In this document: one piece after another, positions 10,201-20,063 of the stretch
How positions within the stretch are numbered: the stretch's first letter is position 1
How the letters are laid out: the number at the start of each line of letters is the position of its first letter
DNA from: Heracleum sosnowskyi
Lineage: Eukaryota > Streptophyta > Magnoliopsida > Apiales > Apiaceae
Direction of reading: 5' to 3'
Assembly (NCBI GenBank): GCA_030848705.1
Contig: CM061237.1
Span: 84,067,910-84,131,909, forward strand
Length of the DNA: 64,000 nucleotides
The notes under the pieces: model-generated
The model's input: only the letters and a program-made list of their open reading frames with translations
Database searches by the model: none
What the model was told of the DNA's origin: nothing
Position numbers and translations under genes: made by a program

Positions 10201-10626
10201 GACAAGAAAAGTACAACTGGAACCTGTCAATTCCTAGGAAACAAGCTTGTGTCATGGTTCAGCAAGAAACAAAACTCAGTTTCTACCTCCACAGCTGAGG
10301 CTGAGTATATTGCAGCTGGAAGTTGTTGTGCACGGATTTTATGGATGAAAAACCAACTACTTGATTATGGATTAAGAGTTGAGAAAATTCCTATTTTCTG
10401 TGACAACACTAGTGCCATTGCCATTACTGAGAATCCAGTGCAGCATTCAAGAACCAAGCACATTGACATCAAGTATCATTTCATTAGAGAACATGTTATG
10501 AATGGTACTGTGGAGTTACATTTTGTTCCAAGTGAACAACAACTTGCAGACATCTTTACCAAGCCACTTGATGAATCAACATTCTCAAGATTAGTAAGTG
10601 AGCTAGGTATGCTAAATTTCTCTTAA
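7255..10626 (+). CDS. pol: Pol polyprotein of element A: PR-IN-RT-RNase H (intact)
   Basis: Replication enzymes of a copia element in the order protease, integrase, reverse transcriptase, RNase H. The frame is open from about 7255 without an ATG; the conserved protein probably begins at 7297. Counting from 7255: protease active site L-D-S-G-C-S near residue 25; integrase zinc motif H-K-K-L-S-H...C-D-S-C before residue 200; catalytic D219, D282 and E318 (exact DD35E spacing); RT Y-V-D-D at 810-813; RNase H S-D-A-D near 974, then A-E-A-E-Y and F-C-D-N. Between integrase and RT (about residues 505-535) lies a tandem F-V-D-S repeat encoded by the family motif. No internal stop is seen. It would be made as a Gag-Pol fusion. 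Confidence 0.95.
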   Translation: MGTKIDLIWFYCVQGDKRNLWYLDSGCSRHMTGDSTLLTEFQERAGPCIAFGDDSKGYTKGYGLISKENVIIDEVALVDGLKHNLLSISQLCDKGFLVTFSREACVVSKGGNNNVVMTGFRRGNVYIADFSSTSSDTITCLFSKASKDESWLWHKKLSHLNFKVMNDLVRKDLARGIPQVEFSKDGLCDSCQKGKQKKASFKSKTESSIVQQLELLHMDLFGPVNVMSISKKKYCLVIVDDFSRFTWTFFLHSKDEASEIIINHIKMVSNHPDFKVRRIRSDNGTEFKNSSMKVFCEENGILHEFSAARTPQQNGVVERKNRTLIEAARTMLDESKLPTYFWAEAVNTACFTQNISLINQAKGMTPYQLLKRKMPLLDFLHVFGCKCFVLRNQAEHLGKFEAKADEAIFVGYAAGKAYRVYNLRINIVMESVHVVFDDLKIQGLCDEGFHESLSFENEEGDQVNHDKATEKQPKVVASSTDESSSEDEIAALRLKRIAASRPNGHFVDSHDGGFVDSQNERFIDSQNGHTVDSHRNTSRSDHLGTTNSGGVSQGQISNQGNHDHEATSSRANLPPSRKWTKDHPFELIIGDVSSKVQTRRATQEECLYSSFLSQDEPKKVEDALLDPDWVLAMQEELNQFERNNVWKMVPRPNDRSVIGTKWVFRNKMDENGIVTRNKARLVAKGYSQEEGIDFDETFAPVARLEAIRIFLAYAAHANFKVYQMDVKSAFLNGELEEEVYVSQPPGFEDDDFPDYVYFLLKALYGLKQAPRAWYDTLSQFLLENHFTRGTVDKTLFHRVVNGSTLLVQIYVDDIIFGSTDVKLCQKFAKLMQSKYEMSMMGELTYFLGLQVKQVNEGIFISQTKYIHDLLKKFNLMECSPAKTPMPTATKLELNTKEKSVDISSYRGMVGSLLYLTASRPDIMFATCLCARFQADPRESHLVAIKRIFRYLKGTPNLGIWYPRESGFELIGYSDADFAGCKIDKKSTTGTCQFLGNKLVSWFSKKQNSVSTSTAEAEYIAAGSCCARILWMKNQLLDYGLRVEKIPIFCDNTSAIAITENPVQHSRTKHIDIKYHFIREHVMNGTVELHFVPSEQQLADIFTKPLDESTFSRLVSELGMLNFS
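7259..7296 (+). other. Candidate gag-pol mini-intron of element A (38 nt, GT...CAG)
   Basis: The segment begins GTACC right after the gag Trp codon (7256-7258) and ends TGTGCAG. Removing exactly these 38 nt deletes the gag stop (7274-7276) and places GGA GAC (7297) in the pol frame. Without removal, pol is in the -1 frame. The matching segment in A2 is 51993-52030 and in B 20024-20063 (40 nt). It is shorter than ordinary plant introns, so splicing is a hypothesis; ribosomal bypass or frameshifting are alternatives in A. Confidence 0.5.
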
Positions 10627-11167
10627 TTATTTTTGAGATATTTGCAAGTTAAAATGCAGCCAGAAATTTGCTATGTTTTTCTGTGAATGAATTTTCTCAG
10701 GAAAAGGTAAAATTTTGTCTAAGTCAAAATTACTATGCCAACGGAATGCACCATTTCGTTGACAGTCTTAGCAGTTTTCTGGGTGTTTCGTTGATAGCTC
10801 TTTTATATCAACGAAACGCAGCTTTATCAACGAAATAAGACGGGACTTTAACCGCCCAATCCTGATTCGTTGATTTAGCGCTTTTTATCTGAACCGTTGA
10901 AATTTTAACACGTCTTTTACCACGATCTATGCATACACCCCTGTAAGTATAAATCATGGTAATACTTTAAGAGTAACGGTTATATTTTTAAGCCAATCCA
11001 GTAATTTACATTTATTATTGGATTCATTTTCTGAGAATTTTTGGGGGAGTATTTAAGAAATTTTATTTTCATTATTTCTTTTTACCTGTTCTCAAAAATT
11101 CCAAAGGCTTTTTCTCTCTTCTTCTCTCTAACAAGCAATTCAGTTCGAAGCTTTCCTTTAATCAACA
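10627..11167 (+). promoter_or_regulatory. Element A spacer between pol and ORF3, motif-rich, with a candidate internal promoter
   Basis: The 541-bp gap has stops in all frames, so ORF3 cannot be reached by readthrough from pol. It contains about seven A-family motifs (10738-10900, for example CAACGGAA, TTTCGTTGACAG, TCAACGAAACG). A TATTTAAG box at 11050-11057 lies 118 bp before the ORF3 ATG. The same box lies 119 bp before the ATG in A2, and similar TATTTAA/TATTTAT boxes lie 135 bp (B) and 108 bp (D) before their ORF3. This suggests a separate ORF3 transcript; inference. Confidence 0.5.
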
Positions 11168-14100
11168 ATGGCACCTATAGTCAAGCTTATGTCTGCTGGA
11201 GGGTTCATCTATGAGAAGAACAACTCCATCCCTTTTGTTGTCAAGGAAAACCCGAACAGACTGTTCTTCAAAATGATGGATTTCATGAAGAATTGCAAGT
11301 TGAGCTATGCAATGTTTCACTCTACACCACTCTACAATGAGATAATCGAGGAGATTTGGACCTCATGTGAGTATAGTGGAACACACTGCACACTAAAATT
11401 CACTCTTCAAGGTAATGAGTACATAGTTAATTCTGATGTTTTGCAAGCATGTTTACATATTCCTTATAATAACTGTGATGCTTTGCCTACTAACACTGAA
11501 ATAACTACCATGCTAAATTCTATAAACTACTCTTTGCCTACTGATAATCTGGGTAGAATAATTAGGAGAGGTTTGGTTAGGGAATACAGTTATTTAGCTG
11601 ATGCATTCATTAAGGTCTTTTCTGGAAAGATTAGCAATTTTGATGCATTAACTAACTCTATGTTAATTCTCCTAACCATGCTTCTAAATGATAGATATCA
11701 CAACTTTAGCACCCAACTTATGTATGAAATTGGTGCTAAGTTGGGTGACAAAGCAAATAGGAAGAAAAATATCTATTATGCTAGGTTTCTGATGATGTTG
11801 GCTAACCATGTTAGTCCAGCACCATTAGTTATCTCTAACCCTAATGCCAGGTTTGAGTGCTTTGTGCAAGAAAAGAGAGTATTGACAGACATACTGAGGC
11901 TGAACCACAATGGTGATGTTCCAGTGGTGTATCTGCCAATCATTGAGGTAACTACTACTATCCCTGTTAGTGTAGCTAACACCTCTACTGTTTTACCTTC
12001 CAATGTTGCTATGGAGTCTGTAGCTGTGACCCAACAGGCTCCTACCCTAGCAACAAAACCAAAATCAAAGAAAACCTCCAAGCCAACCTCAGGTGCTTCT
12101 CAAAAGGCACCTGTTGTAAAAACTACCACACAACCTAAGGGGAGTGAGTCTGGAGTTGTGAGAGGTGAGGGAAGGGGTGAACATCAAAGAAACCCCAAGG
12201 ATAAGGAAGGACAGGTTAGTGTGTACCAGCCAAGCCCCATTGTGTCTTCCCAACAAGGCACAATGAGTAACATGGACTTAAACACAAGTCTAATTGCATC
12301 CTCCCAAAAGGATGTGATTATTGAAACAAGCTCTCCTCCTAGAGCACAGTCCAAAAGGGTAAGGGACACTTCAAGCCCACAGTCTACATTTTCCCAATAC
12401 CAAAGGAGAGTGAAGCAAAAGTCCAAGGGTACACAGGGTGCACACACACTGGAAGCAACACTTCCAGTTTCTCAAATTCAGTTTGATGTAACCCCTATTA
12501 TTACTCTGGGGTTACAGTCCCATTCTCTAAACATCAATCTTGAATTATCTCCATCAAATTCACCAACTCAATCTTTAGATGTGGACATGATCCATACATC
12601 TATTCCTGATTCTCCAACTCTAATCTTGGAGAAGCCCCACTCTGAAGCTGGTGGCCATCACTTGTTAAGTGATTTGTTGGGCCATCAACCAATTTTTCCT
12701 GAAGTTGCAAGGGGATCTGTGGACCATTCTTTAAAATCAATCACCACAGACTCTACTGTAATATCTCATTCTCAAAGTGCTTTCTTGACTTCATCAACGA
12801 AACAGTCTATTTCGTTGACAAGTGTTTCTCCATCAACGGTATCCATACCGTTGACAGTTCAAACTACCATTCCGTTGATAGTTCACTCTGCACCTTTAAT
12901 TGAAAATCAAGTTGTTCCCACAACTAGTGCAGATGATCTAGTGGTAGTTGAGACACTTCTAGGACTGAGAGGGAGTGAAACTGAGAGGCTGGCTTGCAGC
13001 CAGGCAAAAGGAGAGAATGTGAGTGAGAGGCTGGCTATTTCTTCCAGCCAGGCAAAAGGAGAGATTGAGAGTTCCACCTTAGAAGGTGAAGGTGAGGGTG
13101 TGAGAGGTGTGAGCCATGGGGAGCCCATGATGCAAGAACAGAGTGGAGAGAGAGAAGGGACTACAGGAGAAATAAGGATGGAAGCAGCCATTGCTAATGA
13201 GTTAATGGAGGTCAGTGAGGGAGAAAGGGAACTTACTTTCCAAGAGGTTTATCAGCAAACTCTGGATAGTATTTCCCTGGATCCTGAGACCTTTACTCAT
13301 CCTGTGTCAGCCTATCAAATTTTGGCTCAACAGGGCAATGTGGAGGCAGAGAGGTCACTACAACTAATTCACACAACTGCATCAATGCAAAGAGCAAAGG
13401 ATGCCTTGACCAATCTACCTCCAGGAGCTGAAGCAAGTGGAGACTTTGATTTCTCTGATGATGAGGACAGCTATGGTGATAATCTACAGGTGGCCACTAC
13501 TGCACAGACTGGGACTTCTGTGGTGCCTCCTACACCAAACTGGCTTTCTCAAGATATGCATGGTAGAAGCAATTTGGATGCTGCTATCACAAGGCAGTAC
13601 AAAGAAGCATATCTAGCTCATGAGTCTGCAGGACCAAGAGACAAGAAATTCTACAAAGCCATAATGGATTCTCTGGAAATTCAAAGGCTACAAATGTTGC
13701 AGACAAGGATTGAGGCTACAGAGATCAAGGATTCAATCAGCAACCTTAGGGCTGCTAATGATAGGAGGCTAGATGAAAAGCTTCCTCCTCTCACTGTGTC
13801 CAGGATGAACAGGTTTTTCACTAAAGAACCTGAAGTGGAGTCCTCCTTGAAGACTCTCTCTTCTAGAGTGGACAAGGTGGAAGCCACTCTATCACAGATG
13901 CAAAAGGAACAGGAGAAACAAACACAACTATTGGCCCAGCTAGTGGCAGCTCAAGGACTCCCAGCCATCTCTTTTGATGATAACAAAAAGGGGGAGAAAT
14001 CTAAGGAGCTAGACATTCAAATTACCAAGGTTATGGTCCCAGCCATTTCCCTACCAAAGGAGCCATTAGCAATGGGGGAGCTTGGCAAGCAGCAAAAGGA

Positions 14101-15634
14101 TGGTATTGACCTTATACAAGAAGCTTCTATGAGGATGAGACTTGCAGAACAAATCAAAGAACATTGGTCCAACATAGAAGCAAAGTTCAAGAAGATTACT
14201 GAAGATAAGGACTCAAATCCATCAACGGAACAGCCATCAACGAATGCCATGGCAATAGCATCAACGGAATGGGAGCCACAGACAAATTCTTTCTATCAAC
14301 AAGAGCCCCTTCTACATGGAGTCACTCAAGGACCAAGGAAGGAAAAAGGACAAACTTCATGCATTAGGGATGTGGAACAAGCTACAATTCAAAGAAGCCT
14401 ATCTCCCAAGTCCCCTGCTAAACCAAAGGGCAAAAACATAGCAAGGACTTTCTATCCTGCACCTTATCCAGATGAGCACAAGCTTCTTGGTCTACTCATC
14501 ACAAAAAGCAAGGAAAGTAATGATTATGAGATAAGGAAGCAAAGGGCAATTGTCTACAGGAATGGACAGCAAATCTGTGTTTGGGCTGGTCATCCAAACT
14601 TTGCTGAAGCCAAGGCTGAGGAATCAGAAAGAGCAGCTATGCAAGCTCTTGCAGTAGCTCAAGCTCTAGATGAAGAAGAAAGGAAGCAAGAGGAAAGCAC
14701 TAGAGAGGAAATGAGTTCAAAGAAGAGCACAAGGCAACCCAAAGAGAGAGCTAGGAGAAACATAGACTTTGAGAGTGCTGATTCTCAGAGTACTGCATCA
14801 GACTCTTCTTTACCTATTGCACCTCCAACAATTGCTAATCCAGTTTTTGAGGGAAAGTTGGCCTGTGATCCTGCACATCCTGTCAATTTTCATGATCAAC
14901 CAATCATGCCAAAAGAGGAACCAATTGATTTTGATGAGGCATACTTTCCAAAGTTCCTGTTAGAAAAGGACCAACCAATGAAGACAAAGAAGAGGCCTGT
15001 CAAAGCAAAGCCTGTTTTTGTGAGAAAGCCACAATCTCAAAAACCCCCTTCAAACCCAGAGGACTGCATGTACATTGCTGACATCAGGGAAGAATCCAGT
15101 CTACATCTTGACCTAGACAACCTGGTGGAAGTAAGGGGAATTGCAGCTTCTTAAAAGTTGCCTGAAAGACTAGTGTTCACATTCAAGGGTGGTAGAGAAC
15201 AAGTGTGGCCTCTCTACAGAATTTTAGGAGAAGACTATCAAACACTACTCTCAGTGTTTAGATGCTTGAAAAAGGACTTTGGTTTCACCAAAACAGCCAA
15301 GTCTGAGGTGGTCTCCAAAATCTGTCAGTTAAAGGCTAGCTGGAACAAGCCTGAGGCTCTTCCCAGAATACTTAGAGTTCCCTCAACAGGAAAGAAAATC
15401 CATCTTCAACCTTATTGGATGATGGAGTTTAAGGACAAGGACAATTGCAGAAGATTCTTCAGAATGGAAGACCAGCTGGAGAAGGCATCTAATCAAACTC
15501 TAAAGCTGATGCAATCCAAGCTTGGTGATCAAGATGAAGAGGAGAAAATCTTCTACAGAAGGCTACAGGTCCAGATTGAGGAAAACAACTCCAAGAGAGG
15601 GAAGAAGACTATGCCACAAAGAAGTCACAGATGA
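11168..15634 (+). pseudogene. ORF3 of element A (4467 bp), interrupted by one nonsense codon
   Basis: A large third gene of unknown function, in the position where other Sireviruses have an env-like ORF. An ATG at 11168 starts a frame of 1488 codons broken once, by TAA at 15152-15154, where A2 has a Tyr codon; the frame then continues to 15634. The N-terminal 245 residues form a compact domain shared with B, C and D (V-R-E-Y, F-S-G-K-I-S-N-F-D-A, Y-A-R-F-L-M-M). A basic Ser/Pro-rich stretch (about residues 295-420; S-K-R-V-R, Q-R-R-V-K-Q-K-S-K) looks like a nuclear localisation region. A coiled coil lies near 895-935, and a charged globular C-terminus follows the nonsense site. I see no signal peptide or membrane segment. 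Hairpin motifs are embedded at 12794-12854. Confidence 0.75.
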
Positions 15635-15820
15635 AACATTTGCTCAGACTAGAGGAGCACTTGTGGGCATTAGTCTTGTAAGTCTTGTATTTTGTCTATA
15701 AAGTTTTGAAGCTTAATACATTTTCTACTTTTGTAATTTATGATGTATCTGAGTGTTTTTGTTATCATCAAGTCTCTTGATTTATGGCTGTTATTCTATC
15801 AGTCATAAATTGGGGGAGAT
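15635..15820 (+). promoter_or_regulatory. Element A 3' untranslated region with polypurine tract
   Basis: A short non-coding stretch ends in the PPT (TTGGGGGAGAT, 15810-15820) right before the 3' LTR. The PPT primes plus-strand DNA synthesis. The same GGGGGAGAT ends the internal region of A2, B, C and D. Confidence 0.9.
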
Positions 15821-16837
15821 TGTTAGGAATATGTTGTTCTTGATGATAAACATAAAACACTTAGTAGAATTTGTGTAAAGTCAATTTTGTAGCTGTCAAC
15901 GAAATAGCATGCTTTGCAGTGTTTCGTTGACAGGAAGCTCATCAACGAAATGAGTGTTGTAGCAATTGCATTGTACAATACTTCACAGTATGATAGGCAT
16001 TCTATTATATGTTTTAGATAGGTTTTCTAAGTCATGTTGACTATGTACTAGATAGGCAAAATAGGTTGGTTAATTGTAAATATGTTATGCCTTGTAATTC
16101 TGCCTAAGTGAAGACATGTCAACGGTATGAAGATTACTCTGTCAACGGTATGGAGTTTACCCATCAACGAAACGAGGGAAACACCATCAACGGAATGAAG
16201 AATGAAGCTATCAACGAAACACATCTCCTTGCTATCAACGAATCAATGTTGCTTTTTGAACAGTTGACAAAGTGATAGTGACAGTTTACTGAACAGATCT
16301 AAAAGGAGATATGGAAGTGTACTTTGCATTGGAAGCCATCAAAGTGGTTACTGGAAATAAGGAAACATTCCAATTTCCAATAAGGCTCTTGGGAATGATT
16401 ATAATGAGCATGAAGACAAAAGCAAAGATCTCCAAGGACCATTGGACAAAAGGAATGAAAAGCAAGCTACTGATGGTTACTACTATTATTCTTTAGTTTA
16501 ACCAAATGTAGAATTGTAAACTTGGGATTATATAACCAAGTGTAGCAGTTACTTTAGAAAAAGAGAAGAAAAACAAATAGATTGTATTAGCTATTTTTGA
16601 GAGCATTCTTCTCTACAACATTGTAACTGAGCAGCTGTGTACATTTGTATCACAGATTATTTCCGCAATAAAAACACTTCAGTTGGATCATCAAACAATC
16701 CAACTGAATTATTTATATCTTGTGTTTTTATTTATTCAGTTCAGTTTAATTTTATAAAGTGTTTAGTTTCAAGAAAATATCAAGAATTGTATTCAACCCC
16801 CCCTTCTACAATTCTGTTAGGTCATTTGGGAATAACA
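15821..16837 (+). repeat. 3' LTR of element A
   Basis: 1017 bp, TGTTAGGAAT to GGGAATAACA. By eye it differs from the 5' LTR at two positions (a/c in the gttgtag-attgc stretch, and aaaacaaag versus aaagcaaag). The caagc target-site duplicate follows at 16838-16842. Confidence 0.96.
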
Positions 16838-17167
16838 CAAGCTAGATGAAATATATGAGGCATGTCATTAAGGGAAGTCAAAGAAACATCACAGAAAAGC
16901 TATAATGTGATAAGCATTACTGAGCCGCTTCAGATGATACATATGGAACTCTACGGACTAGTTAATGTCTTATCTACAACAAATAAAGATATACTTCAGT
17001 GATGGTTGATGTCTACTCTTAATACAAACTGGTGTTGTTCGTTCAATCTAAAGGACAAGACATCACAGATGAGATTAATCACATTTCCATGATACCCTGA
17101 ATTGGCCAATAGAAGCAAACTCTGAATTTCTTTCAGGGGTTTGGAGGAAAATGTTTTACAAGTAAGC
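16838..17167 (+). pseudogene. Decayed family C pol, integrase region with internal deletion (piece 2)
   Basis: This continues piece 1 after element A, starting with the caagc duplicate. Broken frames give K-S-K-K-H-H, then I-H-M-E-L-Y-G-L-V-N-V, the integrase block that normally has an Asp where Glu stands here. V-M-V-D-V-Y-S and a K-G-Q-D...I-N-H-I-S-M stretch follow. From about 17090 the sequence jumps to F-G-G-K-C-F (17136 on), which normally lies over 100 residues further, so the second and third catalytic residues are deleted. Element B interrupts at 17167/17168, with taagc (17163-17167) as its duplicated target. Confidence 0.75.
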
Positions 17168-17657
17168 TGTTAGATATAATTGCTGACGTTTGTTCATCAG
17201 TGTTTAAGCAACAGGTGATCATCAGAGTTTACATGGAAGCCAGTCAGAGTTTGTTAAAGTCTGACTTTGTGATAGTTGAATTAGCTGTCGGTGCTGAATT
17301 GAATATTCTAGAAGCAATATATTCTGAAGATGGAAAGAAGCAGAATATATTGATACAGCTAAGGAGACAGAATAGAAGATTGAAGCAATTCTAATTGATT
17401 ACAATTTGTATAGCTAATTTGTAGGAGTATCAATTAGAGATTGATTGTAACTGTGTACTATATAAACACAGATAGGTTATCCCTAGAAGGGATGCGATTA
17501 TTGAAATATTATTCTTGTAACCTAGAAGCTCTTTGTGATTCATTAACATCATAAAGAGAGAAGCTGTTAATATAACTACAGTTTGTTGATTTACAAACTT
17601 GTGTTCTTGATTGTTATTCTCATACATACTTGATTATATTGTGTATTCGGCGTAACA
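17168..17657 (+). repeat. 5' LTR of element B (490 bp)
   Basis: TGTTAGATATAATTG to TTCGGCGTAACA. TATA box TATATAA at 17459-17465. Two copies of CAGAGTTT, the reverse of the B motif, lie near 17214 and 17245. The target duplicate taagc precedes it. Confidence 0.95.
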
Positions 17658-17659
17658 AT

Positions 17660-17671
17660 TGGTATCAGAGC
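17660..17671 (+). promoter_or_regulatory. Primer binding site of element B
   Basis: TGGTATCAGAGC two bases inside the 5' LTR end, complementary to initiator Met tRNA. Confidence 0.95.
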
Positions 17672-17720
17672 CTAGGCTGTTTAATATATACAGTTTTACG
17701 ATTCAAACACAGTAATAATC

Positions 17721-20044
17721 ATGTCTGAAGAAAATGAAGCTCCTCCCAAGGTTGAACAGGTTAAACCTAATTCTGTAAGTCGATATGAAACAATCAGGGT
17801 TCCAATCCTCAGGCCAGTGGAGTATCCAATTTGGAAGGTGAAGATGACCATGTTTCTGGAGGCTACAGATCCAGAATATCTTGACAGAATCAATGATGGT
17901 CCTCATATGCCGACTAAATTGTCTCCTGTGTTGATGGTCAAGAACAAAAGACTGTTCCAAAGGAAAAGAAAGATATGACTCCTGAGGACATCTCATCAAT
18001 TGTAAAAGATGCAAAGGTTAGACATCTTCTACACAGTGCTTTAGATAATGTTATGTCTAACAGAGTAATTGGTTGCAAAACTGCAAAAGAAATCTGGGAT
18101 GCTTTGGAAGTCAGGTGTCAAGGAACCACTGCTATAAAGAAGAACAGGAAAACAATACTCACTCAGGAGTATGAGCATTTTGATTCAAGAACCAATGAAA
18201 CCTTGACTGAGACATATGACAGATTCTGTAAACTGCTGAATGATTTATCTCTAGTTGATAAAGAATATGATCTTGAAGAATCAAATCTCAAATTTCTCTT
18301 ATCTTTACCTGAAAGATGGGATTTGAAGACAACAACTATAAGAGATAATTACGAACTTGCTGAAACTGAACTTGATGAGATTTATGGGTTACTGAAAACT
18401 CATGAATTGGAAATAGAACAAAGAAACAGAAGATCAAGCAAGAAGACAAAATCTGTTGCTCTCAAAGTTGAGGAGAACCCTATCAAGAAGGAATCATCAA
18501 AGAAGAAAGCCAAGGGAAAGGCTTTAGTCATTAAATCTGAAAGTGAGTCATCAAACTCTGATGATGACTCAAACTCTGATGAAGCTTCTGACTCTGAGGA
18601 TGATGAAGAACAGATGATGCAAATGGCTGGATTGATGGTGAAGACCTTCAAGAAGATGGGATTCAAGAACTTCAAGAAAGGAAAGAAATTCTCAAGGAAA
18701 GATTCAAACTCTGAAAGGAAAAGTTTTAGAAAGTCTGATGGAAGGGAGACCAAGTCTGGCAAGAAGAATAAATCTGAAATCCAGTGCTACAAGTGTAAGG
18801 AGATGGGTCACTATGCCCCAGAGTGCAAGAAAGGAAAATCTGAAAAAGCACTTATCTCTAAAGGCAAAGACTGGGCAGATACTTCAGACTCTGATGATGG
18901 AGTAAATTATTCTCTTATGGCAACTGTCAAAGATGAGACTGAATCATCTAAAAATAAGGTACCTCTAACTACTTATGCTTATGATACTGATAATATATCT
19001 GAATTAAGAGTATATATGAAAAGCGTACATGTTAGTTATAGGGATCAGACTTTAGAGAATGAGAGAATTAAATCTGAGAATCTTAGCCTTAAAGATAAAA
19101 ACAAGTTTCTTGAAGGAGAACTTGAAAATATGAAGCAGATTCAAAAAGAAAGAGATGATGCTGTTTATGTTGAACAGGAGTTGCTCAAAAGATATAGACA
19201 ACTAGAATCTGATCTAGAAAAAGAAAGAAAAATAATCAAGACTTGGACAAACTCTGGAAGAGACACTCATCAAGTGTTTCAAACAGATTCTGTAGGTTTA
19301 GGTTATTGTGAAAATGATGAACTTAGGTTTAAAGACAAGGTTAAGGTTAAACCACAACTTAAACCTGTGAAATTTGTTCCAGAGTCCAATAAGCTAAAAT
19401 CTGTTGTAGTTAGAGAAGCTGATATGGAATCAGATGAAACCTGTGAAAGACAGGAAAATATCATAACAGAAAATTTTATGGAAATAGAAGCTGTTAGAAA
19501 GCCAGTAAAAACTTGTGAAAAACAGGTTAATGTTGGTTTGATGACAGGAAAACAGTTCAATCATAAGCTCAAAGAGGTAAAGTCAGCCATGAAACCAAAA
19601 GGGTCCAAGAAGAATAGGAATGGAAAGATAGGCATAAATAAAAGAAATAATCATTTGCCTACTGATGCTGCTCCAAGAAAAACATGTTATAACTGTGGTA
19701 GTGCTAACCATCTTGCCAGTTTTTGCAGGAAAAACAAAGATATTAATTCTTTACCCTCCAAGTCTGGGGTAAAGAATGATTATGTTAGGGTTAGGCCACA
19801 GACTTTATGCACACACTGTGGGAGCACTTGGCATTCCATTTATACTTGCAAGAGTTATCATGCTATTTATCACAAATATTATGAGCCAAAACCCAACTTG
19901 AAATGGGTTAGGGCAAACTCTGCAAGTGTAAAGTCTGACAATGTTAGTTTAAACTCTGTTGATAGTGATTCCGCTGCAAAAGCTAACACTGTTAAGAAAG
20001 ACAAAGGATCCAAGCAAGTCTGGGTCCTTAAGACTAACACTTAG
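17721..20044 (+). pseudogene. gag: Gag of element B, broken by a frameshift near codon 70
   Basis: The ATG at 17721 opens a frame with the DUF4219-like P-I-W-K-V-K-M-T-M-F near residue 40. The frame shifts at about 17920-17935, consistent with a one-base deletion, and the remaining gag reads on in another frame to 20044. The UBN2 region (K-E-I-W-D-A-L-E, L-P-E-R-W-D) follows. Then come an acidic N-S-D-rich stretch (18540-18605), a CCHC knuckle (C-Y-K-C...H...C, about 18784), a coiled-coil region, and two further C-X2-C-X4-H-X4-C knuckles near 19687 and 19810. Three knuckles in one copia gag is unusual. It ends at Q-V-W-V-L-K beside the mini-intron candidate. Confidence 0.88.
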
Positions 20045-20063
20045 TGTTTGTCTGTGATTGCAG
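20024..20063 (+). other. Candidate gag-pol mini-intron of element B (40 nt, GT...CAG)
   Basis: It begins GTCCTTAAG after the gag Trp codon (20021-20023) and ends GATTGCAG. Removing it eliminates both the gag stop (TAG 20042-20044) and a TGA in the pol frame (20055-20057), and joins Trp to GGC at 20064 exactly in the pol frame. Here pol is +1 relative to gag, the opposite of family A. A frameshift before the gag stop would run into the TGA at 20055, so frameshifting alone cannot reach pol. Confidence 0.55.

Larger units (their letters stand above)
3724..16837 (+). mobile_element. Element A: complete young Sirevirus-type copia element (13.1 kb)
   Basis: Two 1017-bp LTRs, a PBS, gag, pol, ORF3 and a PPT are all present in order, bracketed by caagc duplications. 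The two LTRs differ at only two positions that I can find, so insertion was recent (of the order of 0.1 Myr with the usual plant LTR rate; inference). Gag and pol are open. ORF3 has one nonsense codon. The host is the pol gene of element C. A2 and A3 are further copies of the same family. Confidence 0.96.

Noticed and set aside
11168..15634. Calling ORF3 an envelope gene
   Set aside because: Position fits the env-like ORF of other Sireviruses, but I see no signal peptide or membrane span, and there are basic nuclear-type patches.
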